Made by a program: the position numbers and the translations under genes
Virus record (IMG/VR): IMGVR_UViG_3300034063_001054
Span: 1-64,000 of that record
DNA: 64,000 nucleotides
Strand: one strand, 5' to 3'
Source: a virus
Notes under the pieces: model-generated
What the model was told of the DNA's origin: nothing
Databases searched by the model: none
Seen by the model: the letters and a program-made list of their open reading frames with translations, nothing else
Shown here: piece by piece, positions 47,974 through 58,614 of the stretch
Layout: every line of letters begins with the position of its first letter
Position numbering within the stretch: position 1 is the stretch's first letter

Positions 47974-49812
47974 TTACGAAAAATTGACCGTACTCAAATT
48001 CTTAACACGCACACTAATATCTTTACCAGGATATCTTACTTGATAAGTTTGACTAGGTTCTGCAAAAATTGTGTCATCTATTAATTCAATCTGTTTAGTT
48101 TCACTATCTGAATACCTTTGTGATGTTTGAGATGATGAATATTCACCACCTACTTTATTAAACACCGATATGTTTGATAGAGTTATTACACCATTCTGTG
48201 ATTGTAATATTCTTCTTAATTCTGATATATTAACATTTTCACCTAAGTTTCTAACTGAAGGTGACATAAAATTAGTTACATTATCAACTATTTGAGTTAT
48301 TACGGCACCTTGATTCTGACTATTATCTAAAACAACATCTATCGTAAATGCTAAGTCGATTACATTCGCAGTTTCGATAGAAATGTAGTCATTAATCATT
48401 CTATAATTCGATAAGTAATTAGCTACGTTATTTTTGAGTGTGTTTGAAACCACCTCAGTCAATCTACCAGTTTCATCATAAGACAACATTTTAATTTTAA
48501 TTTTATTGTTCTCCTCTGTGATTGTAACCTTGGCTGGTGCTCCAAATTGTGAAGGCATTGTTCTTATTAATGATTCATAATCATTAATTGTAACAGCTCT
48601 GTTTTGTGCTGAAAAGTTGAATGTCACTAAATTTCTTACTTCTTCGGTAGTTGGTGCTGGTGCTCCTCCAATTGCTGCAGTGACATTTGTACAAGACAAA
48701 GAATTAATTACACTTGTATTTACCGAAGTTGAAGGTCCGTTGACATTAAAGTTTATTGTACCTATCTGAGTAATTACGTTTACACCTAAATTACTTCCAG
48801 TACCTCCACCTATTCTATATTGAATGAATAGTGTACTATTAGCTTTCAATGTACTACCTAAAGCAAAGTTGTTTGAATATTTGTATAAGTTTAATTCAAA
48901 ACCATTTCTAGCAAATTCTCTTAATTGTTCGTCTGCTGATTGACTACCACCACCAAAAGTTAATTTACAGAAACCCTCAGGTGTAAATTCTGATATAAAT
49001 TTTGTATTTGTTTGAACATATTTTCCTACCTTAATACCAGGATTGTCAGATACTTTGGTTGGGTCTTCGATGAATACCCTATCTTCAACCAATGCTTTAA
49101 CTTCATACCATCTATTTTCTAAACCTAAAAATTCTTCAGCTGTAGGGACATTTGCATATTGAGTACCATCTTTAAGTAAAACACTCGTTACACCTAAAAC
49201 GTTTCTTTCGGGTAAAAACAACTCAAAAAAAGGTTTTATGTCATTTGCGGTAATAACTCTCTTGAATACCTTTGTAGTACCATTTACTACAGTTTCTCGT
49301 TTTACTATGGTGTAGTTTAATAATCTATTATTAGAATCAAAATTTGGTATTTTTAATCTATTTGGAACACCATCCGAACTTATTGGCGAAGCAAAATCAA
49401 TATCACTCACAGTTTCAAAAACTTGACCAGCCCCATTAACCTGAGACCCTCTCCTTAAAATACCACAATATCTTAAGTCCTCAGTATCACCATAAACAGG
49501 CACTGTTATTGAGAAATCAACCAATGCCACAGAAGGTCTTTGACCAGGTACTTTCAGTCCATAAGTTCTTGCTATATTAAAAATGGAAGACCTTTGTTGT
49601 GCATATTGTAGTACGGTTTCTTGTACACTTCTATCTATATTGTATTGTAAGTTATCTGAAACCGCAGCATTTAAATCCAATAGAGCCGAAAATATTGAGG
49701 CATCATTGAAATTATCAATTAGGTCTGGGTAATATGTTCTTGTAAAATTAATAAGTTCCGTTCTTATGGATTGGAAATCTCTGGTTGTATATGATATTTT
49801 TTTGTTAGCCAT
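47974..49812 (-). CDS. Baseplate wedge protein, gp6/baseplate J-like
   Basis: The 612-residue protein starts MANKKISYTTRDFQSIRTEL and reads as T4 gp6 type: an N-terminal wedge segment (YYPDLIDNFNDASIFSALLD, then DNLQYNIDRSVQET), a long beta-rich centre and the late segment NRAVTINDYESLIRTMPSQF typical of baseplate J proteins. gp6 dimers form the inner ring of the baseplate and link wedges. T4 gp6 is 660 residues, so length fits. The gp25-like gene is immediately upstream, as in many contractile-tail phages. Confidence 0.88.
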   Translation of the reverse strand: MANKKISYTTRDFQSIRTELINFTRTYYPDLIDNFNDASIFSALLDLNAAVSDNLQYNIDRSVQETVLQYAQQRSSIFNIARTYGLKVPGQRPSVALVDFSITVPVYGDTEDLRYCGILRRGSQVNGAGQVFETVSDIDFASPISSDGVPNRLKIPNFDSNNRLLNYTIVKRETVVNGTTKVFKRVITANDIKPFFELFLPERNVLGVTSVLLKDGTQYANVPTAEEFLGLENRWYEVKALVEDRVFIEDPTKVSDNPGIKVGKYVQTNTKFISEFTPEGFCKLTFGGGSQSADEQLREFARNGFELNLYKYSNNFALGSTLKANSTLFIQYRIGGGTGSNLGVNVITQIGTINFNVNGPSTSVNTSVINSLSCTNVTAAIGGAPAPTTEEVRNLVTFNFSAQNRAVTINDYESLIRTMPSQFGAPAKVTITEENNKIKIKMLSYDETGRLTEVVSNTLKNNVANYLSNYRMINDYISIETANVIDLAFTIDVVLDNSQNQGAVITQIVDNVTNFMSPSVRNLGENVNISELRRILQSQNGVITLSNISVFNKVGGEYSSSQTSQRYSDSETKQIELIDDTIFAEPSQTYQVRYPGKDISVRVKNLSTVNFS

Positions 49813-49816
49813 AGAA

Positions 49817-50275
49817 TTATATATTAATAATTACAAAGTCACTACTTTCAAAAGCAGTATCAGTTGATATGTAGTCAATTTTTATTTTTGCTGTGTGTTC
49901 CATTTGTCCAATACCTGGTACTCTAAACTCTCTTTGGTTATCTTCATTTATGTAGTATCCTTTATCTTCTTCACCCTCCGAGGCAGGTGTTATAGTCACA
50001 TTTGTTATTGTTATACCAGGTATGAATTCCGCAACAGAATCTCTAATTTCTGATTCTAAATCAGAAAAAGTAGGACCATCCAAAGGTTCGAATAGATACT
50101 CATATAATCTTGTTCCAAAGTCAGGTAAATAATATCTTGTACCTTTTCTAGTTAACAATAAATGAATTAAATTACTTCTGATTTCTTGTTCAGTTGTTTG
50201 AGATAAACTTAAGTAATTTCCTTCATAAGAATCCTTGAATGGGAAATTTATACCATATGTAAAACCATTTGCCAT
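49817..50275 (-). CDS. Baseplate wedge protein, gp25-like
   Basis: From the ATG at 50275 the product has 152 residues. The core (TEQEIRSNLIHLLLTRKGTR then YLPDFGTRLYEYLFEP) has the features of the gp25/GPW family, which initiates sheath polymerisation from the baseplate. A longer frame to 50323 exists, but the ATG giving MANGFTYGINFPFK is the natural start. T4 gp25 is 132 residues. Its stop is 4 bases before gp6. Confidence 0.88.
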   Translation of the reverse strand: MANGFTYGINFPFKDSYEGNYLSLSQTTEQEIRSNLIHLLLTRKGTRYYLPDFGTRLYEYLFEPLDGPTFSDLESEIRDSVAEFIPGITITNVTITPASEGEEDKGYYINEDNQREFRVPGIGQMEHTAKIKIDYISTDTAFESSDFVIINI

Positions 50276-50279
50276 AACA

Positions 50280-50286
50280 ATAAATA
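50280..50286 (-). promoter_or_regulatory. TATTTAT element close to the gp25-like start
   Basis: TATTTAT on the minus strand 4 nt before the ATG at 50275; the spacing resembles that at 29166-29172 and differs from the main class. Confidence 0.35.
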
Positions 50287-50325
50287 TATACCCTATATTT
50301 TTTCTATAAATACCATAAAACAAAA

Positions 50326-50348
50326 AATCACGACCTTAAGTCGTGATT
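50326..50348 (-). terminator. Intrinsic terminator after nrdA
   Basis: A 9-bp perfect stem (AATCACGAC / GTCGTGATT) with a 5-nt loop, followed on the minus strand by a T run that overlaps the end of the stem. It separates the metabolism genes from the baseplate operon. Confidence 0.85.
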
Positions 50349-50355
50349 CTTATTT

Positions 50356-52773
50356 TTAAGATGAACATCCAAAACAATCAAAAGGTGAATCCGTTGGTTT
50401 GTTTGTAACAGGTTCAATATGAGGTAAGGTTGGTGTTACTTTTGGTTTATCCATCTTGGATATATCCATAGCCAAATGTTTTGCTCCTGTTGATATTGCC
50501 TTTGTTCTCACATAATAACAAAGTGTTTTTAAACCTTTTTGCCATGCGTGGAAATGTGATGAAGTAATCTTCGATAAAGTAGGATTACCCATATAGATAT
50601 TCATTGATTGTGATTGGTCAATAAAAGGTCCTCTATCTGCCGCCATATCAATTAATTCTCTTTGTGATATTTCCCAAATCGTTTTGTACTTCTTAATCAA
50701 GTGTTCAATTCTTTTAACTTTTTGATTATACTTTTTGTCTTCGGGGTCTAAGTAGTTGTTGAAATTAATATTTTGAATTGAGCCTTCATTGTATATAATT
50801 TCATTTTTCAAATCTTCACCCCAAATACCAAGTTTCTCAAAGTCATTAATAAGATACTTATTTACAATCATGATTTCACCACCAACTACTCGTCTGTTGA
50901 AGATTGCTGAGTGAGCGGGTTCTGTCATTTCATATGAACCAGTAATCTTAGCAGAACTTGCTACAGGCATTTGAGCAGTAAACAATGAATTACAAATACC
51001 ATATTGTTTAACATTTGACTTTAATACTTCCCAAGGCCATCTACCTGATAAATCAGATTCTGTTAATCCCCACATATCAAATTGGAATTGACCTTGTGAC
51101 ATTGGTGAACCATCAAAATGGACATATTTACTATAATCACCATCAATTACCAACCTATTACTTTCGGTGATTGCAGCAAAATAAATTGTTTCAAAAATTT
51201 CTTTGTTTAATTTTTTTGCTTCAGGTGAAGTAAACTCATAATCCATAAGATAAAACACATCAGCTAAACCTTGAGTTCCTATAGCAATAGCTCTTTGTTC
51301 TCTACCACCTTTTTCACCTTTTGCTGTTGAGTAGTTATTAATATCAACAACTTTGTTTAAAGCTCTTACAACCTTTCTTGTTTCTTCATAAAGAAGTTGA
51401 AAATCAAACTCACCATCTTTTACAAAGTTTTTCAATACCATTGAAGATAGTGTACATATTGCTGTAGTTTTCTCGTCAGTAAATTGGTAAATCTCGTTAC
51501 AAAGATTTGATTGTTTAATAACCCCAATGTTCTGATGATTAGTTTTGTTGTTAGCATTATCTTTAGAACAAAGGTAAGGTACACCAGTCTCAATTTGAGA
51601 TTCAATTACCTTAGTCCAAACATCTGTTGCTTTTACTTTTTTACCTAAACCTAGATTTACCGCTTGTTCATAAACACTTTCGTATTCTGTACCAAAACAT
51701 TCTTGTAATGGTTTTAAACCAGCTTTCTTAATATCATTAGGACAGAACAAATACCAATCACCACCCTCTTTTACGGCTCTCATAAAATTATCAGGAATCC
51801 ACAAAGCTGTGAACAAATCCCTTGCTCTTAGTTCTTCTGCACCTGTATTCTTTTTAATGTCCAACAAGTCAAAGATATCTTTATGCCAAGGTTCAAGATA
51901 AATTGCGGCAGAACCTGGTCTTCTACCTTGTTGGTTAAAGAATCTTAATGATTCATTTGCTATTTTAAGATATTTTAACAAACCTCCAGCAAAACCACCA
52001 GATGTGCTTAATCTACTCTCCTTACTTCTAATATTTGACATACAAAGCCCAATACCTGCAGCATCGGCAGAATAAGTAGAAATGTCATTCATCGTGGCCA
52101 ACAATCCCTCTCTTGAGTCATCATTGTTATAATGTAGAACACAAGATGCCAATTGAGGAATCTTTGTACCCGCATTAATCATAATTGGTGTTGCAGGGGA
52201 TATTAATTGATTTGATAATGACTTGTAGTATTCTACAGCTTCATCAAATGATTTTGTTACCCATAGTGCAACCCTCATATACATATGTTGGGGTCTTTCC
52301 ACAGTTACACCTTCAGGTGTTTTTAACAAATACATTTCAAATAAGGAACGCCAAGCAAAGTAATCAAAGTTATAATCGTTTTCGTGATTGATTACTTCAT
52401 CAATATTTAAATCACCATAGGAATCAATCATATTGATTAACTCTTGATTTACAATACCAAGGTCGGCCAACGACTTCATTGTTTCACTAAAACTCTCATT
52501 TGTTTCTTTGTGATATGAAGATATTGCAACAGAAGATGCCAACCTCGAATAATCGTGGTGGCTACCTGTATATGATGCAGCAATTTCATAAATCAACTTA
52601 TCAAGTTGTTTTGTTGATATGACACCTTCTGTTGGTACGGAAGTAATAACCTTAATAAAAATCTGGTCAGAGTTTACATTTAAGTTCTTACTCGCTTTTT
52701 TTATTCTGTTTTGTATTTTGGTGGGGTTAAAGGATACAACATCCCCATCCCTTTTTTGAATTCTTAATGACAT
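50356..52773 (-). CDS. nrdA: Ribonucleoside-diphosphate reductase, large subunit (class Ia)
   Basis: An 805-residue enzyme reducing ribonucleotides to deoxyribonucleotides. An N-terminal ATP-cone (QKRDGDVVSFNPTKIQNRI) precedes the catalytic barrel. Key pieces are the first active-site Cys in QLASCVLHYNND, the radical-site loop NLCNEIYQF with its Cys, the Tyr-bearing region near KTLCYYVRTKA and a C-terminal redox pair (DCFGCSS). It works with NrdB, whose gene lies 9 bases upstream. Making dNTPs supports the AT-rich large genome. Length is near the family norm, and there is no intron or intein. Confidence 0.95.
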   Translation of the reverse strand: MSLRIQKRDGDVVSFNPTKIQNRIKKASKNLNVNSDQIFIKVITSVPTEGVISTKQLDKLIYEIAASYTGSHHDYSRLASSVAISSYHKETNESFSETMKSLADLGIVNQELINMIDSYGDLNIDEVINHENDYNFDYFAWRSLFEMYLLKTPEGVTVERPQHMYMRVALWVTKSFDEAVEYYKSLSNQLISPATPIMINAGTKIPQLASCVLHYNNDDSREGLLATMNDISTYSADAAGIGLCMSNIRSKESRLSTSGGFAGGLLKYLKIANESLRFFNQQGRRPGSAAIYLEPWHKDIFDLLDIKKNTGAEELRARDLFTALWIPDNFMRAVKEGGDWYLFCPNDIKKAGLKPLQECFGTEYESVYEQAVNLGLGKKVKATDVWTKVIESQIETGVPYLCSKDNANNKTNHQNIGVIKQSNLCNEIYQFTDEKTTAICTLSSMVLKNFVKDGEFDFQLLYEETRKVVRALNKVVDINNYSTAKGEKGGREQRAIAIGTQGLADVFYLMDYEFTSPEAKKLNKEIFETIYFAAITESNRLVIDGDYSKYVHFDGSPMSQGQFQFDMWGLTESDLSGRWPWEVLKSNVKQYGICNSLFTAQMPVASSAKITGSYEMTEPAHSAIFNRRVVGGEIMIVNKYLINDFEKLGIWGEDLKNEIIYNEGSIQNINFNNYLDPEDKKYNQKVKRIEHLIKKYKTIWEISQRELIDMAADRGPFIDQSQSMNIYMGNPTLSKITSSHFHAWQKGLKTLCYYVRTKAISTGAKHLAMDISKMDKPKVTPTLPHIEPVTNKPTDSPFDCFGCSS

Positions 52774-52782
52774 AGTTTAATT

Positions 52783-53733
52783 TTAAAAATCGTCTGTGAA
52801 TGAAATTGTTTCGTTAAGTTTTGCTTTTTGATACTCAACCGTTCTTGATTCAAAGAAGTTACCTTTTGTTTCAACGGCAATTTGTTCCATAAACTTGAAT
52901 GGTTGTTCTACATTGAAATGTTTACTACATCCCAACTTAACCAGTAAACCATCAACAACAAACTCCAAATATTGTTTCATAAGATTGGAGTTCATACCGA
53001 TTAAAGATACTGGTAGTGATTCTGTAATAAACTCTTTTTCAATTTCCAATGCTGAAAGTAATATTTCTTTTATTCTTTTTTCACTTGGTTTGTTTTCAAT
53101 ATGGTTGTTCAATAAGTGAATTGCGAAATCACAATGTAGGTTTTCATCTTTGAAAATCAAGGAGTTAGCATTACAAAGTCCTTGCATAATTCCTCTTGAT
53201 TTCAACCAAAAGATAGAACAGAATGAACCTGAAAAGAATATACCTTCTACCGCAGCAAAAGCTACCAATCTTTCTTGGAAGGATGCTTTTTCAATCCAAT
53301 TTAATGCCCACTTGGCTTTCTTCTGAACTGCGGGTAATCTATCGATTGCATTGAAACATTCATCTTTTTCTTCAGGATTGGATATATAAGTATCAATTAA
53401 CAAAGAATACATTAGTGAATGGATATTTTCCATCATCAATTGAAATCCATAGAAAAATTTTGCTTCAGGATATTGCACTTCTCTATAAAAGTTTTCAGCC
53501 AAGTTCTCATTGACAATCCCATCAGATGCTGCAAAGAATGATAATACATTTTTAACAAAGTATTGTTCATTCTCTGATAAGTTCTGCCAATCCCTAATGT
53601 CTCCACTTAAATCAACTTCTTCAGCTGTCCAAAACGCAGCCTGATGTTGTTTGTAGTATTCCCAAATGTCGTGGTATTGGATTGGGAAAATCACAAAACG
53701 ATTGGGATTTTCTGTTAATATTTTTTCTGTCAT
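52783..53733 (-). CDS. nrdB: Ribonucleoside-diphosphate reductase, small subunit
   Basis: A 316-residue ferritin-like protein carrying the di-iron centre and tyrosyl radical that activates NrdA. Ligand regions seen are a first Glu region ([11 protein letters not shown]), the second helix ([20 protein letters not shown]), the third ([16 protein letters not shown]) and the last ([14 protein letters not shown]). It is slightly shorter than E. coli NrdB (376). The gene lies 2 bases after the helicase gene and before nrdA, an operon of replication supply. Confidence 0.94.
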   Translation of the reverse strand: MTEKILTENPNRFVIFPIQYHDIWEYYKQHQAAFWTAEEVDLSGDIRDWQNLSENEQYFVKNVLSFFAASDGIVNENLAENFYREVQYPEAKFFYGFQLMMENIHSLMYSLLIDTYISNPEEKDECFNAIDRLPAVQKKAKWALNWIEKASFQERLVAFAAVEGIFFSGSFCSIFWLKSRGIMQGLCNANSLIFKDENLHCDFAIHLLNNHIENKPSEKRIKEILLSALEIEKEFITESLPVSLIGMNSNLMKQYLEFVVDGLLVKLGCSKHFNVEQPFKFMEQIAVETKGNFFESRTVEYQKAKLNETISFTDDF

Positions 53734-53735
53734 AA

Positions 53736-55115
53736 TTAATTTGTGTTTTCTCTTTGTTTTCTTTTTTCTAATAAATCTTTAATTCTTTGTCTATTGTTTT
53801 CTTCTTTTTGTTCTTCGTGTCCCAAGAATGTTACCGAAGATTCTGTATCGATGTCCAACATCCCATTATCAAACTTACAATTTTCAAAGATAATACCATC
53901 ATCACCAATTCTTGATTTTGTAATCGCAATTGTTGCTAACTTCATTTCTTTTTGTTGTAATGTTTTTGCCACTGATATAATCACATGACCCACCTGAGCT
54001 TTCTTAATAGAACCACCCATTTGGTCTGTTGTTACAACTTCAGCAGAAATAGAACTTCTATTACCTTGTGTTGCTGTCCATCCTACCAAGTTCAATTCGT
54101 GACACATTGCTTCAAATGCTCTCATAACTGAACCCTCCGATTTCCATTCATCACCCAAGTTTTTCTCAGGTACAACACAATCGATGTAATCTAATAAAAT
54201 CATATCAATTTTACATCCATCAGCAATCTTTTTTCTTACAAGATTTTTGATTTGTGTCATTGTCATTGTATCAGAGGGAAGTTTTTCCAAGATAAGTTGA
54301 TTTTCCATTTTTTGTTCAATCTCCTTAACTCTTGTCATTACTTCTTCCTTCTTATTAGACATATCATCTGGATGGATTTTAGTCCACAATGTAAAATGTT
54401 TTCTTTGAATAACCTTGGGATTATCTTCAAAAAATATTTGAAGAATATTATAACCCAAGTTAAATCCGTGGTTGGCAATCTTGGTCAAGAATGTTGATTT
54501 ACCCACACCTGTTGGTGCTAACACAACACCAATCTCACCCTTAGCTAAACCACCTTTTAATAATCTATCGATACCACCAATACCCATAGGAATTGGGTGT
54601 CTAAAATCTTCGTTTAGTACATCATCCAAGTTTGAGAATACACTCAACATTCCGTTTTCATTGATACCCACTTGTAGGGCATCTCTAATCATTTCCTCAA
54701 GGGTATCGTAGTTTTCGAACTCACCCCCATCAATTACTTTTTGTGCTTTTGTGATAGCCTTTTGTAACTCTTGTTGTTTACAGAACTTTAACGCTTTCTC
54801 TTGAACGAAATCCCCACCAGAGATAGGTGCATCCTTAATTTTCTTAAGTGTGTCAATTACTACTTTAGCAATTTGTTCTTGTTGAAACTCAGATTTTGTG
54901 ATTTGTTCCAATGTGTCAAAAGTGGGCACTGAGTCCCACTTTTGATTATACTCTTTAATCATCTGTATGATGAGTTTGAAGTATTTGTTTTCGAAATAAT
55001 TAGGTTCTATTACATCAATTATTGACCTTGAAAAGGTACTATCTACCACAATTTGATTAAGTAGTTGTATCTGAAATGAGCTCCCTAAATAATCAAAATT
55101 TTTGTTAGATGACAT
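53736..55115 (-). CDS. DnaB-like replicative helicase (T4 gp41 role)
   Basis: The 459-residue protein has an N-terminal helical domain (1-170) and a RecA-type motor with Walker [10 protein letters not shown] (about 202-210), Walker [11 protein letters not shown] (about 303) and a later Gln/Thr-rich region ([11 protein letters not shown]) typical of DnaB family loops. It unwinds the fork and recruits the primase at 19.7-20.6 kb. A TATTTAT element lies 20 nt upstream. It could not be a UvsX copy, because the order of motifs and the N-terminal domain differ. Confidence 0.9.
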   Translation of the reverse strand: MSSNKNFDYLGSSFQIQLLNQIVVDSTFSRSIIDVIEPNYFENKYFKLIIQMIKEYNQKWDSVPTFDTLEQITKSEFQQEQIAKVVIDTLKKIKDAPISGGDFVQEKALKFCKQQELQKAITKAQKVIDGGEFENYDTLEEMIRDALQVGINENGMLSVFSNLDDVLNEDFRHPIPMGIGGIDRLLKGGLAKGEIGVVLAPTGVGKSTFLTKIANHGFNLGYNILQIFFEDNPKVIQRKHFTLWTKIHPDDMSNKKEEVMTRVKEIEQKMENQLILEKLPSDTMTMTQIKNLVRKKIADGCKIDMILLDYIDCVVPEKNLGDEWKSEGSVMRAFEAMCHELNLVGWTATQGNRSSISAEVVTTDQMGGSIKKAQVGHVIISVAKTLQQKEMKLATIAITKSRIGDDGIIFENCKFDNGMLDIDTESSVTFLGHEEQKEENNRQRIKDLLEKRKQRENTN

Positions 55116-55135
55116 AGTTTAAATTTGTTGTATGA

Positions 55136-55142
55136 ATAAATA
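55136..55142 (-). promoter_or_regulatory. TATTTAT element before the helicase gene
   Basis: TATTTAT on the minus strand 20 nt before the ATG at 55115, within the short gap after the 150-residue gene. Confidence 0.45.
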
Positions 55143-55595
55143 TTACACTCTTGTATTAAGTCCAAGATAATCAAAAGAAAGGTCTCTTGCTGAAAATAAA
55201 CTAGTTAATTCTGATAAAATTCCTTTGATTGTTTGTCTGATGTCAACTGTGTATCTAATCTTTGGAGGGTAGATTTTAGCGTCAAATCTTCTATGACAAA
55301 GTAACTTGTCCCCTTGTTTTAAATAAATGTTAAAGTACTCAGGGCCATCTACATAGGAGGTATTAAGGATGTCAGGTTTGTTTGTGATATCATATTGATT
55401 CTCCAACAAATAACTCACAGCTTTCATCTTAAGTTGATAATTCAAGTTATGGATTAAATCATCCATATACTCTTTGAAATCAACTGAATTTCTTGCATCA
55501 GGATTGTAATCTCTAACATTGAAGTATCTTTGAACTATGATGTTGTCGTTAACCATCATTAAGAACTCCAATTTGGTAATGTCTTGCTCTCTCAT
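55143..55595 (-). CDS. Hypothetical protein in the replication block, 150 aa
   Basis: A soluble alpha/beta protein (MREQDITKLEFLMMVNDNII) with a motif-like CHRRFDAKIYPPKIRYTVDI near 100-120 and a helical C-terminus. I recognise no family. It lies between the exonuclease and helicase genes, so a replication role such as helicase loading or primase support is plausible but only by location. Confidence 0.7.
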   Translation of the reverse strand: MREQDITKLEFLMMVNDNIIVQRYFNVRDYNPDARNSVDFKEYMDDLIHNLNYQLKMKAVSYLLENQYDITNKPDILNTSYVDGPEYFNIYLKQGDKLLCHRRFDAKIYPPKIRYTVDIRQTIKGILSELTSLFSARDLSFDYLGLNTRV

Positions 55596-55601
55596 TGTGT
55601 T

Positions 55602-56609
55602 TTACTTTTTTGTTTTAAAATTGTGTTTTTCTTTTCTTGTAAGTTTTAAAAAGGGTTTTAAGAAATTAACCCAAGCGTCATCTCCTTTCGGTAAGAACTT
55701 AAAAAATCCATCTTCCATCATCATTTTAATTAGATTTCGATGTCCTCTTCCATCAGGGTCAAGTGTTTCTTTATAATAAAGTTCAACCACTTCTCTCCCT
55801 TCATCATCAATCAATGGGTTTGACAAATCTACAATCTTTTGGTTAATTTCAAAAAATTCTTCACCATAAATTCCAGTTCTTGTCTTACCTGTCAAAAGAT
55901 TTTTAAGAGTGTTATTTTCTTTGTCTTCTTTAAGGAGATTTTCTGCCTTGGATAAAATATCGTTAATAGTTACGTCTTGTTCAAGTAGTTCAGGAAATAA
56001 TTTGAATAAAGTTTTATCACCCAAATAATATATTCCATCAATATTGTCGGATTTATCTCCCGCTAATATTTTATAAACCAAAATATTGTTGTGAGGAATC
56101 TCGTGTTCCTTGAGTTTAATTTTATCACCAAAATTATACAATTGTTTGGCTGATGGTGAATAAATGGAAACATTCTTGGATATAAGTTGGGTTAAATCTT
56201 TATCTGATGAAAAAATGGTAATCTTCTCGTCAGTTGCTATCTGACAATAATATGCAATCAAGTCATCAGCTTCGTTATTTTCTATGTTCACTTGACGAAT
56301 GAACATCTCCTCCAAGTATTGTTTTACCCTCTCTTTTTGAAAGGTAAATGATTGAACCTTAAACTCATTTTGTTCTTGGATTCTATTTTCTTTGTACTGG
56401 GGGTAAATTAACTTTCGTTTATTAGCATTACCTTCGTTATCCCAAAAAACCATTACTTTATCAAAATTATATTCTTCAATAAATCTTCTAGTTGTATTGA
56501 GAAAATGCCATATACCCCCAATGTGATTTCCATTATGATAATAATCTTTCACGCCATGGAAGCCTATCTTCATCAAGTTGTTCGCATCAATAACAAGTGT
56601 TTTTGTCAT
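55602..56609 (-). CDS. 5'-3' exonuclease / RNase H (T4 rnh type)
   Basis: A 335-residue PIN/FEN-like nuclease. The first acidic motif is VIDANNLMKIGFHG; then FWDNEGNANKRKLIYPQYK, the EADDLIAYYC helix (about 118-127) with metal-binding Asp, and SSDKDLTQLI. The helix-hairpin-helix-like section is LAGDKSDNIDGIYYLGDKT. It removes RNA primers and 5' flaps in lagging-strand synthesis and can also act as a flap endonuclease. Length fits T4 RNase H (305) with a small C-terminal extension. It lies one base after the methyltransferase gene. Confidence 0.88.
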   Translation of the reverse strand: MTKTLVIDANNLMKIGFHGVKDYYHNGNHIGGIWHFLNTTRRFIEEYNFDKVMVFWDNEGNANKRKLIYPQYKENRIQEQNEFKVQSFTFQKERVKQYLEEMFIRQVNIENNEADDLIAYYCQIATDEKITIFSSDKDLTQLISKNVSIYSPSAKQLYNFGDKIKLKEHEIPHNNILVYKILAGDKSDNIDGIYYLGDKTLFKLFPELLEQDVTINDILSKAENLLKEDKENNTLKNLLTGKTRTGIYGEEFFEINQKIVDLSNPLIDDEGREVVELYYKETLDPDGRGHRNLIKMMMEDGFFKFLPKGDDAWVNFLKPFLKLTRKEKHNFKTKK

Positions 56610-57617
56610 TTAAAATAAACTTAATTGTGTGAACGATTTTGTTTCTTTCGTTTGAGTGATATACTCACCCAAGAACTCGGTAAAGATAGCTTCCATTACT
56701 GGTACACAAATGGAGTTACCCGCCAACGCAATATGATTATTAGTTGTTAAACTTGTTGATAATAGTTTATCAATATCTTCTTCTCTAACACCCATAAATC
56801 TGTAAGCCTCTCTTCCTGTGATAGTTCTTATTCTTCCATCAACCATAATCTGTGGTGAACCAGTTGTTGTTAAACAAGGGGAACAACCATCAATCGAATA
56901 AACTCGTCTTGCTTGGTCGTAGTTAACATCGTTTCTCCTTGCCACAAGTTTGCACACACTATCTTTTTTGGGATGGTTAGGTGTAATGTCACAAGTGATA
57001 AATAAGTCCTCTGTAATCTCATTTTCGATGAATGGTCTCATAGGAACTCTATCTTTCTTATGTTTCTCAACACCACTCATAATTGTTTCAACTTCATTAT
57101 TTGTCAAACCAAATACGGACATCATAAACACCCTCTCTCTATTCTGTGGACAACCAAAGTCGGCGCCATTCAATACCTTCCAAGAACAACCATAACCCAA
57201 TTCATTTAAGAATGAAATATGAGCTTTGAAGTTCTCAATGTGATTATGTGATACCAAGTTTTTAACATTCTCCATCAAAAGATACTTCGGTTGGTTCTTT
57301 GTCAAAATCCTTTCAACTTCATATAACAAACCACTTCTTGTACCTTTTTGAATACCCTTTTGTACCCCTGATATTGATATATCTTGACAAGGGAAAGAAT
57401 AGGTCATCAGGTCACATTGGGGGAAACTATCTTCGTTTACCTTTGATATGTCCCCCAAGTTACCCAATGTTGTCTCGTGTAATGAATCATAAGCTATGTT
57501 CGCAACTTTAAGGATGTCACAATTTGCAACATCTTCATAGTTAGCACCAATGTATTTCAGTGCCAACTCTTGTGTACCATAACCAGAAAATAGTGATATT
57601 ACTTTTAGTTTATTCAT
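56610..57617 (-). CDS. DNA (cytosine-5) methyltransferase
   Basis: A 335-residue C5-methyltransferase. Motif I is SLFSGYGTQELALKYIG for SAM, motif IV is TYSFPCQDISISG with the catalytic Cys (about 76), motif VI is LLMENVKNL, motif VIII is CPQNRERVFMM and motif X is LAGNSICVPVMEAIF near the end. The target-recognition region is compact. It could protect phage DNA from host restriction or mark it for other processes; no partner endonuclease is next to it. It overlaps the uvsX-like gene by 8 bases, so it belongs to the replication operon rather than being a loose insertion. Confidence 0.93.
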   Translation of the reverse strand: MNKLKVISLFSGYGTQELALKYIGANYEDVANCDILKVANIAYDSLHETTLGNLGDISKVNEDSFPQCDLMTYSFPCQDISISGVQKGIQKGTRSGLLYEVERILTKNQPKYLLMENVKNLVSHNHIENFKAHISFLNELGYGCSWKVLNGADFGCPQNRERVFMMSVFGLTNNEVETIMSGVEKHKKDRVPMRPFIENEITEDLFITCDITPNHPKKDSVCKLVARRNDVNYDQARRVYSIDGCSPCLTTTGSPQIMVDGRIRTITGREAYRFMGVREEDIDKLLSTSLTTNNHIALAGNSICVPVMEAIFTEFLGEYITQTKETKSFTQLSLF

Positions 57618-58614
57618 ATTCTTTTTCTTCTTTCAAATCAAAATCTCCCTCCAAACCTAATAAATCTTTCCAATAATCTGCGTATTCTTTCTTATATTTT
57701 TCAATAGAAACTTTTTCTTCTGTTGTATCTTTACCTGATAAGAATCCGTGGGGAGTTACAATTATCTTACCATCATCATATCCCAAACCATTAATGTGGT
57801 TCTTTAATACAGATACTTTTGTTCTTGAAGCGAACTTAACACTTCTCTTATCTTTAGTTGCCGTAATCTTGGTTGTTCCAGCACCTTTTTGATTACCAAA
57901 CAAAAATACCAAAGAAGAGTTCAACCATATTGCTTCACCACCTTTAGCTTTAATCTTTGGTTGTCCAAATGGGTTATCAGGTAATTCAACCCAAGGTTGG
58001 TTAACGATAATCAAAGTATTTTCAAACTTTGAATCCGCTTTTCTAGAACCTGAGATTCTTTGGTTGATACCCATACCAATTTTATCGGCAAGAACTGAGG
58101 CGTTATGTTGTTTACCACCTTTACCTTCAAATGTCATTTTACAAGGAATTGACCCAACTGAGTCCCACATAAAACATAAACTATATTCAAGGTCACCTTT
58201 TTCTTGTGCATCAAGTAAGTCGTTGATATAATCTGTGATTTGTTCAATGTATTCGAAGTTATTGTTGAAGATATAAAAACCATCCCAATCAACTTCACCC
58301 GTTTCTTCGTCCACAACTTCTTCACATTGTAGTCCCATCAATTTTGCGTGCTCAAAACTCCATTTTTGTTCTGTGATTATGAACACAGGTAGAATACCCT
58401 TTCTTTGAGCATCTACTGCAGTTTTTACTAAAGCAGTTGTTTTACCAGTATCAGAGTGACCTAAAAACATATTTAGGTGACCTACAGCAGGACCTGGTAA
58501 TCCAACAGCATCCAAGAACTCAGTACCCAAGTCAAAGTATCTTTGTTGTTTGTACTTTGCTGAGGTGGAGAACTTCTTTTTAATACTACTGAAATCCGTT
58601 TTCTTAATTGCCAT
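57610..58614 (-). CDS. uvsX: UvsX/RecA-like recombinase
   Basis: A 334-residue recombinase. Walker A is GHSDTGKTT (about 53-61), Walker B lies in YSLCFMWDSVGS (about 145-156) and a following basic loop region contains GMGINQRISGSRKADSKFEN. A segment reading IVNQPWVELPDNPFGQPKIK stands where UvsX and RecA have their L2-type DNA-binding loop. It would catalyse strand exchange with gp32-type SSB. Slightly shorter than T4 UvsX (391). The acidic C-terminus (LEGDFDLKEEKEYE) is normal for the family. Confidence 0.92.
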   Translation of the reverse strand: MAIKKTDFSSIKKKFSTSAKYKQQRYFDLGTEFLDAVGLPGPAVGHLNMFLGHSDTGKTTALVKTAVDAQRKGILPVFIITEQKWSFEHAKLMGLQCEEVVDEETGEVDWDGFYIFNNNFEYIEQITDYINDLLDAQEKGDLEYSLCFMWDSVGSIPCKMTFEGKGGKQHNASVLADKIGMGINQRISGSRKADSKFENTLIIVNQPWVELPDNPFGQPKIKAKGGEAIWLNSSLVFLFGNQKGAGTTKITATKDKRSVKFASRTKVSVLKNHINGLGYDDGKIIVTPHGFLSGKDTTEEKVSIEKYKKEYADYWKDLLGLEGDFDLKEEKEYE